DNA of 64,000 nucleotides from Alnus glutinosa. Lineage: Eukaryota; Streptophyta; Magnoliopsida; Fagales; Betulaceae. The stretch lies in assembly GCF_958979055.1 (NCBI RefSeq), contig NC_084896.1, forward strand, positions 25,608,501 to 25,672,500, read 5' to 3'. The position numbers were made by a program, and so were the translations under genes. The notes beneath the pieces were generated by a model. It was not told the DNA's origin and did no database searches. It saw only the letters and a list, made by a program, of their open reading frames with translations. This document shows positions 23,013-36,099 of this stretch, piece by piece. Position 1 is the stretch's first letter. Each line of letters opens with the position of its first letter.

Positions 23013-25612
23013 AATTGTTTTCATTTGGTTCAACAAGATATATAAGAGTTTAAGAGATAAGTGATAAAATTAGCCCTTGCTCAAAGCAGTGTTTGTGTCA
23101 AACCAATGCACATGTAGCCATGTGGCCCATATGGGCCAGATCGATTTCTGAGGGCTGGAAAGTCTTCAACTCAATGTACAAGGATTCAAGTTCCGAGGAT
23201 GGAACATTAATATGCATGATTGGTTGGTTTATTGGGCCGATCAGGCTCGTTCATGGTTCTTAGGAAACTTGGTGCATGCAAAGATGATTCTTGAGCAATA
23301 CCCATATGATTAGCGTACTATTAGCCAATTTAGGGGCATAAATTAGCTATAAATTGGTTCGTTGGTTTTGTTTTATTTTAATGAAATACTACTTTGTTTT
23401 GTGTGTTTTTATTTTAAATATAATGAAACCTAATAACGTTTTCACAAAGTTGTGTAGCTTCTAAATTAAATTGAATTCACCAGTGGTTTTTTACGACGAA
23501 AATTTCAGTCATTGAAGCTATATTTGTTTTGGCATAAAATATTTTCCTTAATTTTGAGTGTTTAGTGTGATGTAAATTATTGGTCAACCTGAAAATATTT
23601 TCAGCTGACAAAAAAAAAAAATAACATTTATAAAGCGTAAAATGGTTTATGCTTCTCATCTGTGTAAACTACTTTTGGCCTGTCTCCCACCCCCAGGGTA
23701 GGCAATTGTGAGAGGGCCCCTGATGGAGCTCACTTGCCAGAGCAGGTGGGCTGCACAAGGGCCTTCTCACAATTGCATGCCCAAATTGAAAACAATGTGG
23801 ACAGACAATTGCATTGGATTTTAATCTCAGCCCGAATGTCTTCTATTCCCACACTCTCTTTTGCTCTGCAGCTCATCTTCATTGTCTCTCTATCTTCCTC
23901 GCATCTACTCAGATTATATGGGAATATATTTATATATGATCATTGTTGGTCAATATGTATATCTTTTAACATGTTCTTGCTTCGTCCGGTTTAAAGCCTT
24001 TGGTTTTTGCCCCCTGTTGTTCATTTCGCAAATGATATGAAATGAATCATAGGGGCAAAATATAAAAGCACTAAATCACAAGAGTGGAACTTATTTAACC
24101 CTTTAATTAAGCTAAGTTTTAGCTAGGTTGACTTTTTTAGTTGTGTTTATATTTTATGCGGAAACAATTAAATACGCGTTAAAGTTGTTTATAACACATG
24201 AAAGGTTCAAAATCAATGTTTTTTGCTTGAAACTTACATGGACATAGATTTTCAAGTTTCGACAAATTGATAACTTATATTATCATATTTGATTTGGATG
24301 ACGTACATTTGGAGTGTTTAGAAGAAGATAATCCGGATCGATCGGTAGTGGTTGTGTTTTTAAACGGAACGAGTCAAGTTTAATTAGCTTAATTAAAAAC
24401 TACGAAATTTTAAGTTTAATTTATCAAAAACTTAAAGCTAGGACCATAATAAATTATGCATTGGAATGGGTCATGCATGCATGCGCCATGACTGAAATTG
24501 GTAGATATTAATTAAACATGCGTGCACCATGCCAGCATGCGTCTCTTTCCTTCATTATGATTTATGCATGTACGTGGTGCCTTTTCATTGGCAGAAAGGT
24601 TTCCGTACAATCAATTATAATTCATTCTGGCCGGGGGCCTTAATTAATTGACTAAGCAAACATAACGCGGGTTGGTCTATTCAGTGAAAAAAGTCAAGCT
24701 AGCTTTATCAAAGTTATATGTATGAAGCTTTCACCCAAATTCCATGCATCCTTGTTTTTACAAGTTGGAAACTTAACCCACTCATAAATAATGAAGTGGT
24801 TGGCATTCAACTCACCACTAATCCCATTTTCTTTTCTCTAATGGGATTTTCATTACCCAATAGGATTTTCTCAATGGATATTATTTATTTTAAATGAAAG
24901 ATTATGATTTAAGGGTATTGTATTTAACGGTGTATATGAAGTCAATATTAATACGTTTTTTTATAAATTTAAATAATATAAAATTATATATACCATTAAA
25001 TCTATTAATTTTAAATCCTAATTATAAAAATAAATAATATTCATTTCGTTTGAAATTATCACAATTCGCATTCCCGTCCACCAGAAGAAGGCTCACCCGA
25101 GGTGGGAAGCCTCTCAAATTGCAAAGCCCAAAACCATTGGCTAATGGGATGCGTCATGCATGTCTCGGCACGATATTAATTAATTTCTTTTTTAGAAAAA
25201 AAAAATTAAAAAAAAAATAAAATAAAATAACGAGTTGCCACTGTCCTTGACAACCTTTTTTCTTTTTTTTTTTCTTTTTTTAGTACTGTCCTCGACAACA
25301 TTAAATATATAGTTTGCATGCCATGAAGATCAAAGGCAGCAAGTTTTAAGACAGTGTGTTTTTTTTTTATACTTTTATTTTTGTTCGAAGAGCTTATGAA
25401 AATTTGAGATTGATAAATTTTAAAAAATAATGCTATTTGATATATAATTATGGGAGTGTCATATAAATAGAATGAAATAATAGCAAATATCAAGCATCAT
25501 GAGATCACCGGAGAAGTGTGCAAATTCTCCCTTTTTACGTAAGAGCACGTAATACTACATACAATATTTTTATTTAATAATTATTTTATAATGTTAGTAT
25601 TGTGAGATAAAA

Positions 25613-25657
<45 letters not shown>

Positions 25658-26110
25658 AATATCTTTTACTTTCTCTATAAGTATTTTGCTTTATCTTCAA
25701 GTTTAGCGTTATTTGTGTATTTTTATTTATTTGTTTTTTTTTTTTTTGCTTATTTGGGTCACCTAGACTAGTCTTTCTCGTAAGTAATTTTTATTCTCTC
25801 TTACTGAATTTTCTTTTCAATTTTTAATTTTTAGTTTTTGCTGTTATTATATATTATTAGAATACTATTCATTCTACGTGACGTCATATATTTAGGTTAA
25901 GGTTTTCAAAAAGCTACCCATTAAGGCCATGATCATGTGTCAATTATATCACAATTCACAGCCCAAGAAATCGACAACTGAAAAAACAGTAAAAAAGAGA
26001 AAGGAAAAAGGCATGAAAAACTAGCCGGAACAACTAGTCTATACATTGATTTAAGATTAATAGTCCTAATCCTGGGGTACAACATGGTTGCAACTTGTCT
26101 GAGCATTATA
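22901..26110. other. Duplicated AT-rich intergenic block, no gene
   Basis: The part up to about 24650 matches 14881-16060 and 34660-35900; 24600-25540 matches 35830-36040 with extra DNA. There is a T/A palindromic run at 22980-23015 and an (AT)n tract at 25617-25652. I find no supported reading frame. Confidence 0.6.
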
Positions 26111-28152
26111 TTACTCTTGTTCTGAGATTACATCTAACTTTTGCTTTAGACCGCCTCTTGCAAGCATATTTGCATTCATTCTTGTGGGATTTGTCGAGGC
26201 AAATGGATTAGGAGGCATAGTTAATTCATTCTCTCCTTCTAACATTTGAGTGACAACTTTCATAGAAGGACGACTTGTTGGGTGCCATTGGATGCACCAA
26301 AGTCCAACAATTGCAAGTTTTTTAGCAATTTTAGCATCTTCATCATCTTCGATAAGGACTCGTAGGTCTTCTTTTTGTTCCAAGAAATTGTAGATCCATT
26401 CTGGAAAGTAAACTTGACTAGTGCTCTCCACTTTATTCTCAACATTTTTCCTTCCTCCAACTACTTCAAGCAATAAAATTCCAAAACTATAGACATCTGA
26501 TTTATAAGAAACATTTCCAAAGTTCCTAGAGAAGACTTCGGGTGCGATGTAACCCATGGTCCCCCTGGCTGTAGCCATGGACACCGCACTTTGATCCTTG
26601 GAGCACAACTTGGCAAGACCAAAATCAGAAATTTTTGAATTGAAATTTTCATCTAGCAAAACGTTATGAGGCTTGATATCAAAATGGATGATTTGTTGGT
26701 CGCACCCTTGGTGAAGATAATCTATTCCTTTTGCTATGCCAATAGCAATGTCTTGCAGTTTGTTCCAACCAAGAAAAAGAGTTTTAGTGTCCGCTGAAGA
26801 TATGAACTTTTCTAATGAATAATTTGGTAAGAACTCATAAACTAAAGCTCGTCGAAATCCATCAGCACAGAAGCCGACCAAGCGAACTACATTAACATGG
26901 TGAATCCTACCCATTGTCCCTACCTCATTTATGAATTCTTCTCCATTATCTTTGGTAGTGCTATTTAGGATCATTTTCACTGCAACATAGATTTCATTTG
27001 AAAGCTTTCCTTTGAACACCGTTCCGTAGGCTCCCTCGCCTAACTTCTCAGTAAATTGATTTGTAATCCTCTTAATATCGGCATACGACTATCTGGTGGG
27101 CTTGAAATTTTTGTAATCCTCCAAAAACAATTTGATCTTAGCTTGATTTTCTTTTTCTGCTTTGTCATAGGTGTAGACACGGTAGAGAGCAAAGACCGCT
27201 AGTACTAACAGAAATGAACCAAAGATGATACCTGCATGTTAAACATTCGTACGCAAGTGATCAACAAGAACTTCTTTCTCCCGATCGAATAATAAAAACT
27301 AGCTTCAAAGTGGCTAGTAGACGAGACTCACCAGTGATCTTTAACTTGGATAATACATCTGTTAAAGATTTAACAAAATAAATTAGATTCTCATTGTAAA
27401 TAACCAAACCAATATTGGCTTGAAACAAAAGAGAAACTTGAGTAGAAATTGATTATACCTTTTGTATGTTTGGTGAAGCACTCTGTTTCTGTTTCATTGC
27501 TATTATTCTTCAATCTACATCCCTTGCCTTTCTCTTCGCAGTGTCTGCACTCTGGTCCGGACCACGTCAATTGCAGATTATTATCATAAGTACCGAACAC
27601 TAAACCATATGAAATTGATCGAAGATTATACATCTTTTTACAAGATGCAATGGGCAAATCGCTGATGTCATCATTATTCGAAGAGAAGGCACGAACTTCG
27701 TGGCCTGGGCCACTAAGACAAGAGATCGCATAGCGAGGTTGCTCTTCTGTTGAGGAACAATTGAATAAGGCAAAGTCATACTGGAAGTTTTGTTTCAGTA
27801 TTTGGAAAGGCGAGGAAGCCAAATTGAGTGTATGAAGCTGTCTTGGAAAGCAATGATCTGGGTCGTATACTTCAATCACCTGAGATTTGTAGTCAATATT
27901 TTTCACAAAGAATTTCACAGAAATGGGCAGCTGGAGCACCGTTTCGTTTCTATCAGTGCAGGATAGATTAAACCCAGGATATCCACAGTGGTGTGACTGG
28001 CTGTTTAGTCGGAAGGGAAATCGAATGGCTGGGCCAAGGCTTCCACACGGAAATTCATCACACCCATTTTGGCCTTCTCCAAGGCCTACGACGAAAACCG
28101 CAAACAAGAAGAAATATGAGATTACCATTTCTAAGCAAATATGCATCTCCAT
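26111..28152 (-). pseudogene. LRK10L receptor-like kinase, minus-strand subfamily, with one premature stop
   Basis: The three exons are 28152-27459, 27358-27332 and 27231-26111, joined in phase 1. The ectodomain (signal peptide, CDEFPCG and FPFRL GUB_WAK motifs, then a CRHCEEKGKGC WAK-associated motif) and the membrane segment (FLLVLAVFALY) are open. At 27091-27089 a TAG replaces the Tyr codon of TRYSYADIK present in the sister gene at 39899-41906. Translation would stop at about residue 287, just before the kinase domain. The rest of the kinase exon is open, with [15 protein letters not shown] and DFG intact, so the stop is probably recent. The product could be a membrane-anchored ectodomain without kinase, or the gene may be dead. 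It is head to head with the gene at 28344. Confidence 0.85.
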
Positions 28153-28343
28153 TGCTGGAAGAAATATGAGATTACAAGCAAATACTCATTTTATCCAGGG
28201 TGACGTGTGTGCTTACGTCTAAATAAACATTATTTTATCCACGGTGACCTGTGTGCTTACGACTAAATAAACATTATTATCTTTCTCTGCAGCTGTGAAA
28301 GCTATACGTACTCCCGAAGAAAAGAAATCTTCTCTCTCTCACA
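28153..28343. promoter_or_regulatory. Putative bidirectional promoter between two receptor kinases
   Basis: Only 191 bp separate the start codons of two divergent LRK10L genes. The interval holds a 44-bp direct repeat (28189-28232 and 28233-28276, core CTAAATAAACATTATT) and a CT-rich leader before 28344. A copy of the minus-strand gene's start region (GAAGAAATATGAGATTAC) is also duplicated here. Both 5' leaders and promoters must fit in this space or overlap the coding exons. Confidence 0.55.
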
Positions 28344-31300
28344 ATGGCAGGAAGAATGGCCTTCTCTTCTAGACTAACGACCCTTGTTGTTGTTGTGCTT
28401 GTCCATCAAACTTGCAGTGCCGAGGATGGTCATCAATGTGCTCCTTCTTCCTGCGGCGATATCCATAACATAAGCAATCCCTTTCGATTACAAGACGATC
28501 CAGAAAACTGCGGCAACCGAAATTATACACTGTCATGTGAGAACAACAATACAGTGTTGTACTTAGATGCCGGAAAATACTACGTGCGACAAATCAATTA
28601 CGATAACTACACAATCCGAGTGGTAGACTCTGGTATTGATCAGGTATTCATCCCTCGTTATTTTCTAAACCTTAGTGATTTCAATTTTAGGTATTCACAA
28701 GCTGGGAGATATGGGGAACTAATATCAAGGAGTGTGGTTTTCGTGATGTGTGAAATTCCGGTGAATTCGGCATTGTATTTGGAGACTTCTACTTGCTTTA
28801 GAATTAATGGATCAGACTCAGAGTATTCTTCCAACTCTTCCAAGACGCATAGATATGTCAAAGTCGGCAAAACGAATCCATTGGATGTAAAGGACACGTG
28901 CCAAATAGAAGGAATGTCTCTGACATCGTGGCCAGGAAATGATGACCGACATGTTTCCTGTTCAGACGTCCACAACGCATTGGCATATGGTTTTGAGCTT
29001 TCATGGCACCCAGTTATGTGTGAAAGAATCTGCGGATCAAGACAATATTGCTACTTGGATGAGGCGAATCATGTTCATTGTTATCTACAGTACTCATTGG
29101 GTATATCTATAATAGCTTAGCATTATTGTGACTTTATTTATAATTCCAAGTTTGCAAAAGCTAATGTTATTATTTTCTTCGTCAACGCAGGATTCCTAGA
29201 CTGGGCATTCGGAGGTGAGGTTTCTCTCTCAAAAATTTGTTTGGATGATAATATAGATTTGTATAATGAAAAAGAATTGAATGAGTCCTCGGATGATGGC
29301 ACAAAGTGAATAAATAACTTGTTAAATCATCAATTTCAATTTTTAAAATAATTAGTGATTTACCATATAACCAAATGTTTCGGAATTGGTTGATCTCAAA
29401 CTTTTATGCTTTGTTTAGATCTCAAAAACAAGGGAAATGTTAAAAAAAACTTCTTCTAGCATCATTCTGGGGTCCTTCTATGCTGGCATGACATTTTATT
29501 TTTTATTTTTAAAAAAAAAAATAGAAGAGGAAAATTAAGCTGTAATTTTTTTTTATTAAAAACATTGTGACATGTAAGCATAGAAGGACCTCAAAATGAC
29601 ACTAGAAAGAGTTTTAACATTTCTCCAAAAAACAATGAGCTAGGAATATGAGAAGGAAAAATATCAAATTTCTTAAGAGAGATAAGCTTCCTCTATTCAA
29701 TAAAAGTTTCATTTTTTCCGTATAAAGAATTAATTAATATTCTATATATGCATATCTTTTTTTCTTTTTCTTTTTTTGATAGAAATACTCTATGCATAAC
29801 TGCGCGCGCATAAATGATTAAATTCTATTATAACATAATCGTAATCTTGTTTACCAACCTCAGTAGCCAAAATATATATTCACCCCAACTATAGATAATT
29901 AGCTAAACAACGGTGAGAATCCACAAAATCGATCTCAGCTAATTTCAAGCCCATACAGGTAAAATCTGGAGGGTTTTCAAATTTAATTTCCTTGTTAAGC
30001 ATGGCCAAGGGGAAATTATTTAAGTTTTTGATTCCTTACTAATTACTTCATATTTTTCTATCTGTTGCAGTTTTTTATTTGAGCCTACTGTACGTCATTG
30101 GTAAGAACTCGTTTCTCTCCTTTGATCTTCTTCAATTTTTTTTTTTTTTTTTAACAGATGATTACTTAGAATGGAGTGAAACATAAAAATAGTTTGAACG
30201 TGCAAACATGATGAAAAAATTTATGACATTTACAGGAAAAAGACAACAGATATATATATACCATGCTTCATTATAAGGATTTATGAAGGAGATTAATTGA
30301 AAGTTGTTACTAATTTTTTCAACTAACAGTAAAGGTGCTGACACCAATGTAATCATAAATTTATTTTTTCCTAATAATTTGGATGTTCTTTCCCAGGACC
30401 ACACCATACCCTAGTAATTGTACTAGGGACTCCATGTGTGATTGCGTTTTTGATATATAAATGGTGTAGAAGGCATGTATCTATGTATGATGCTATAGAA
30501 GAATTTTTGCAAACCCACAACAACCTCATGCCAATAAGATACTCTTACTCAGAAATTAAGAAGATGACCAAAAGTTTCAAAGACAAAGTGGGTGAAGGAG
30601 GCTATGGCACTGTATATAAAGGAACGCTTCGAAGTGGCCGTTTTGTAGCTATAAAGATGTTAGGTAAATCCAAAGCTAATGGACAAGACTTTATAAACGA
30701 AGTTGCAACCATTGGAAGGATTCACCATGTTAATGTAGTGCAACTTATCGGTTTTTGCGTTCAAGGGTCAAGCAGGGCTCTTGTATATGAATTCATGCCT
30801 AAAGGGTCTCTGAATCAGTACATTTTTTCGCCAGAAGAAAGTGATGTCCTAAGCTACAAGAAAATATATGGTATTGCTATAGGAATTGCTCGTGGGATTG
30901 AATATTTACATCGAGGATGTGAAATGCAAATTTTGCATTTTGATATTAAGCCTCACAACATTCTTCTCGATGAGAATTTTACTCCTAAGATTTCTGACTT
31001 TGGCCTGGCAAAATTATATCCAGTAGATAACAGCATTGTTTCTTTGACTGCAGCAAGAGGGACATTAGGATATATGGCTCCTGAATTATTCTACAAAAAC
31101 ATTGGAGGTGTCTCCTACAAATCTGATGTTTATAGTTTTGGAATGTTATTGATGGAAATGACGAGTAAGAGAAAGAACGTAAGTGCATTTGTAGAGCATT
31201 CAAGCCAAATTTACTTTCCTACTTGGGTCTATGACCAATTGCAGGACGGAAATGACATAAAAATGGAAGATGCTACAAAGGAGGAAAAGAAAATGATTAA

Positions 31301-31526
31301 GAAGATGATCATAGTGGCATTATGGTGCATACAGATGAAGCCCAGTGATCGCCCTTCAATGAGCAATGTCTTGGAAATGCTTGAAGGAGAAGTTGAATGC
31401 TTACAAATGCCTCCAATGCCCACTATGTCATCGCCAGAGAGACCTATGATGAATGCCGGAGAGAATTCGAATCAAAGTTGCTCGTCAATTCAATTAGATG
31501 AATCAAATCAATCAACTCAATTTTAA
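28344..31526 (+). CDS. LRK10L-type receptor-like kinase, plus-strand subfamily, copy C (intact)
   Basis: Exons 28344-29100, 29191-29214, 30071-30100 and 30397-31526 join in phase 1 to give 646 aa. The protein has a signal peptide (residues 1-26), a GUB_WAK-like ectodomain with CAPSSCGDI and [13 protein letters not shown], a membrane segment ending VIAFLIYKW, and a kinase with [26 protein letters not shown] and APE. The ectodomain is shorter than in copy A around residues 110-125, where the Arg-rich insert of copy A is missing. The second and third exons are microexons of 24 and 30 bases. As a non-RD Lr10-like kinase it probably acts in defence signalling at the cell surface; the ligand is unknown. 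It shares its upstream region with the minus-strand gene at 26111-28152. Confidence 0.9.
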
Positions 31527-32701
31527 ATGCAAATTAATTGATATGTTAGTCTTCGGAATAATTAGTTTTCTATTGTGTATTTAATAGCACAAAGACAGTT
31601 GATATTTATGTTTAGCAAATAAGAATTACTTTGATTGATGATAACTCTTATAATTATTATATCATATTTTGTGTACAGATTCCATTTCCTCATGCTTAAC
31701 CATTGAATAGAGTTTCAATTTGAGAAGTCATGATGCTGTTCTTCATCATCTACTAGTTATTCTTTGCTATGTTAGTTTGGAATATTGGATTATATATACT
31801 AATTCTTGGATTATAAATTTATATTTTTGAATGTGGAAGACTACGAACAATTCGAGCAACTGTTCTTTCAAGGCTTTGGAAGCATACAGTGAAACAAACA
31901 TCAAGTTGTCCAAAAACCAAATCGTAAATGAAAGGACATTGGGGTGCGGAAACCTCAAGAATAACTTCGAGTATATGAGTGACTTCCCTCTCATAGGGCT
32001 TTGATATAATGACACATTTGGTAGGAATCAAGCCCAAAATCTCAATTTTTGTTTGACATTTTTATTATTGATAAAGTTGTTTATTTTCTGAGAATTACAA
32101 GAACATTGGCATTAGATATTTATTTTATAAATATGGTCCATAAATTACATTATATGCGGTTTAGATATGTTAATGAGATTAATGCACAAAAGATCTAAAT
32201 CATAATTCTTTGTGACTTATAAACCTTAATTCATAGTTGATGATAAAATTGGGCGTTTCACCTAATAAGATGATAAAATATCAATCGTGATGATTTATCT
32301 TGGCTATAAAAGTATTTCTATTACGCTTGATTTATTTAATAAACAAACTAAACTCTTAGCTCGAGCTATTTGACAGTTTATTTATAGCCTTACCCAGAAA
32401 CTTGGATGCACAACAGGGGAAAATACACACGATATTAACATCAGATTTGCTGTGGATATTAACATCTTATAGTTTTTCATCCTTCATTGGAACTTACAAA
32501 ACAAAATCACTAATTTTAGTCCCATAATATTAAAATTATTCTCACGTCCAGCCAATATTTTATTTAACAATCCAACACACCAAAACGAGACGTTACATTA
32601 CCAAGTAAACAAATGGATTGAACATGACCATCTTATAAGCAATTGATGCATTTACAACTAGCAAGCCATTTTATGTACAGATTATCTGAATTTAAGCCAT
32701 T
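31527..32701. other. Duplicated 3' flank of kinase copy C, no gene
   Basis: This aligns with 3185-5220 and 45427-47948 but is shorter: at about 32305 it jumps over DNA present in the other two copies (46205-47545), including the Cassandra site. No coding region is seen. Confidence 0.65.
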
Positions 32702-34640
32702 TTATTCACTTTCGAAGTCCTCACCATCTCCAAAGGTAAAAACAGAAGCATCAGCTGCCATTGCCTTGAATTCACTTTCTATGTTGGGCACCTCAAGGGC
32801 TGGTACAGCTCCACCACCAGCATCACTTTTAGGCTCAGTATCAACATGCATCTGTGTTGAGCTAGTGTTTCCCAGAGATATATGTTCAATCTCACGAGAT
32901 AAACTTGCAATTTGATTTGAATCTATCTTAGTCTCAGAACTGGAGGTGGTATTGATGACAGTTCCTCCTGCTGCAGAAGCTACTTCTGCTTGCCTGCTCT
33001 TTGAAGAACCGGTTTCCTCCACCTCACTATCCGAAAAAACGTCGTCTTTATCATGACCTTTCAGGTCTTTGTTTTGGGTTGGTCTGGATGCACCCTCATC
33101 AACTGTTGCAGGAGGAGTGCCCGAGCTTTCATCTGTTTTCTTTGCAGCAGTTTCAGTGTTGGGTGTTGTAGTAACAATGCCATTAGAATCTACCAACACA
33201 ACCTCAACCTGAAATCCCGGGGAAGGCAGTTTCCTCTACAAAGAGCATAAACCAGAAAAAATAAATAATATTGTACAATAATCACCAATTTCCAAGAAAA
33301 CAAAGAAAATAGTGACACAGAACAGAAGCAAACTGTGTCTTAAGAATTAATAGTTATAAAGAAAAATATTTCAAGTGCGAGGATCTAAGCGCTGTAAGGG
33401 CAGATCATCACATATTATTTGTTTGATCTTCACCTTGTCAAATCCGTCAAGATCATTGGTGTTTAAAAATTTTCTATTTTCCGTCATCGTTGTGTTTAAC
33501 CGGCTGAAAATCACAGAAAAATTATATAAATTTCAGTTTCATGTCTGAAAAGCATAACAAGAGAGTGATTTATTGGGGACCTGGCTCCCCTGGCGAAGCA
33601 AAGACCATTACCCCCTTCTTTTTTCTTTTTTTCTTTTTTTTTTTTTCGATGAATAACGATTACCCCCTTCTTGGGCGCACTAAACCAAAAATCTTCTGGC
33701 TGCAGAAATTGTAGAGGTTTATGAAATCCCATATTGGTCAAAAGAACTCCAAAGCCCCAAAATACAAATGGAATATCATCAGAATATATTCCTAAGATCT
33801 CTAACTAGTTGCTACCAGACAATCAAATAGACCTACCGAAAGATCCTTGGTTCTTGGATGCTATGTTGCGGAGAAGACCACACAGTAAGCACAAGAAAAG
33901 CATTAAAGCAAAATCATTGCATCAGCATAATGATATTTCAATTATATACGAGTTTTGAAGCTATGCAGAGCTTCAGAGAGAGAAAAAATGCAACTAGAAT
34001 CGCAATCTCCATCACATATAACCCCAAACAAAGAGAACACCAATAACTAGAGTTCTCATTGGCAAAAGTTTGGAATCCAATGTGGCACCCCATCTGCAAA
34101 AATGAGCTATCAGCGCCAGGAAATGCCAATTAGCCCTTGCTCAATTGGTCGTGCTGTAAGGTTGAGGAAAAAAGCCTTGAATCTAGCTCGTGAAATTCTT
34201 GTATATCCCCAATGAACTTAGATACTACAATAACAATAAATTCAACACCAACATTAAACAAAAAAAAATAAAAAATAAAAATTCTTTTAGTCTTCGATGC
34301 TGAACAATTGTCCCAAAGTAGGAAAAAAGAATTATCCAACATGCGGCAATCGGCAATCACAAGGATTAGCAAGAATAATTATGATGCAGTACGGACTATT
34401 TGAATAGATACATGTATATATGTATGTTTATGCAAAAGCCCTGATGAATATACTCAACACAAGCTAAGGCAATCACAAAGGTTAGTATGAACAATTCTGA
34501 TGCACTATTTGAATATATCACTGATGAATATTAAGGGGAAAAACCCAAGGAAAGAATGAGAAAATAATATTTGCTGAAATGCCCAAAAAAAAAACAAAAA
34601 CAAAAACAAAAACAAAAAAACAAAAGGGAAGTATGACAAA
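32702..34640 (-). pseudogene. 5'-truncated PTEN2 pseudogene, copy 2, exons 12-9
   Basis: Exon 12 (33235-32702) is open over the full 534 bases, as in the parent. Exon 11 (about 33505-33436) is recognisable. Exon 10 has lost about 80 bases and gained a pyrimidine-rich insert near 33610-33670 that repeats ATTACCCCCTTCTT. Exon 9 (near 33838-33880) has a stop in place of a Lys codon. Intron 8 DNA continues to about 34640. The phosphatase domain exons are absent. It ends at the same breakpoint as copy 1, in intron 8. Confidence 0.88.
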
Positions 34641-36095
34641 TGAACTTAGATACTACAATAACAAAAAAAAAAAAAAAAAAAAAAAATCATTTGAACTAAA
34701 CAATAAGCTAATTACAAATGATCCCACTAGTATTATCTCAATTTGTTCCTTCTTTTACAAAAAAAAAATAATAATAATAATGATAATAATAATTGCTTTC
34801 AGTTGGTTCAACAAGAGTAGATCGAGTTTAAGAGATAAGTGATAAAATTAGCCCTTGCTCAAATCAGTGTTTGTGTCGAACCAATGCACATGTAGCCATG
34901 TGGCCCATGTGGGCCTGATCGATTTCTAAGGGCTGGAAAGTTTTCAACTCAATGTACGAGCAGGATTCAAGGAATATGGGATTGTTCCGAGAATGGAACA
35001 TTAATATGCATAATTGGTTGGTTTATTGGGCCGATCAGGCCCGTTCATGATAATGGACTAATAAAGATATTGGGAAACTTGCCGCAAAGATGATTCTTGA
35101 GCGTACTATTAGGGGGCATATTAGCTATAAATTGGTTAGTTGGTTTTATTTTATTTTAATGATATACTTCTTTGTTTTGTGTGTTTTTATTTTAAATATA
35201 ATGAAACCTAATAACGTTTTCACAAAGTTGTGTAGCTACTAAATTAAATTAATTTCACTTGCTGTTTTTTGTGATGAAAATTTCGGTCACTTACGCTTTT
35301 CATCTGCGTAAACCATTTTTTACCTCTCCCACCCCCCGGATAGGCGATTGTAAGAAGGCCCTTGATGGGGCTCACTTGTCGAAGCAAGTGGGCTGCACAA
35401 GAGCCATCCCACAATTACATGCCCAAATTGCAGATAATAAGACAGACAATTAATGCGCTGGATTTCAATCTCATTCCCAAATACTTTTTATTCTCACACA
35501 CTCTTTTGCTCTATAGCTCATCTTCGTTGTCTCTTTATCTTCCTCACATCTCCTCAGATTATATAAAAATATAATATATAATCATCGTTAGTCAATATGT
35601 GTATATTTTCATTAAACTTATAAGTTTTAGTATATTTTATGCCGAAACGTGCTTCTAAAGTTTTTTATAACACACGAAAGGTTCATGAAGATGAATTTTC
35701 CTGCATGCTTGAAACTTAATTAATTACATGCATTTGAATGGGTCATACGCGTAATTGACTGAAATTGGTAGACATATATTAAACATGCGTCCCTTTCCTT
35801 CATTATGATTTATGCATGTGGTGCCTTTTCATTGGCCGGGGGCCATAATTGACTAAGCAAGCATCACGTACGCTTCCATTCCATTTCCGCGGGTTGGTCT
35901 ATTCAGTGGAAAAATTAATTGGAAGCAGAAAGTCAGTCAAGAGCTAACTGTCATATGAAGGTTTCACGAAAATTCCACGCATCTTTCTTTTTCTTTGTAG
36001 GGACTAGGGAGAAGCGTACGTGCAAATTCTTCCTTTTTACGAATACCGTGCTTAATACAAGGATTTAGGAAGGTGATTAATTGGAAGTTGTAAGT
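34641..36095. other. Duplicated intergenic block, no gene
   Basis: It matches 14881-16060 and 22900-24650, and near its end 24600-25540. It contains poly(A) and ATA repeats at 34660-34790. Nothing codes convincingly. Confidence 0.6.
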
Positions 36096-36099
36096 ATTA

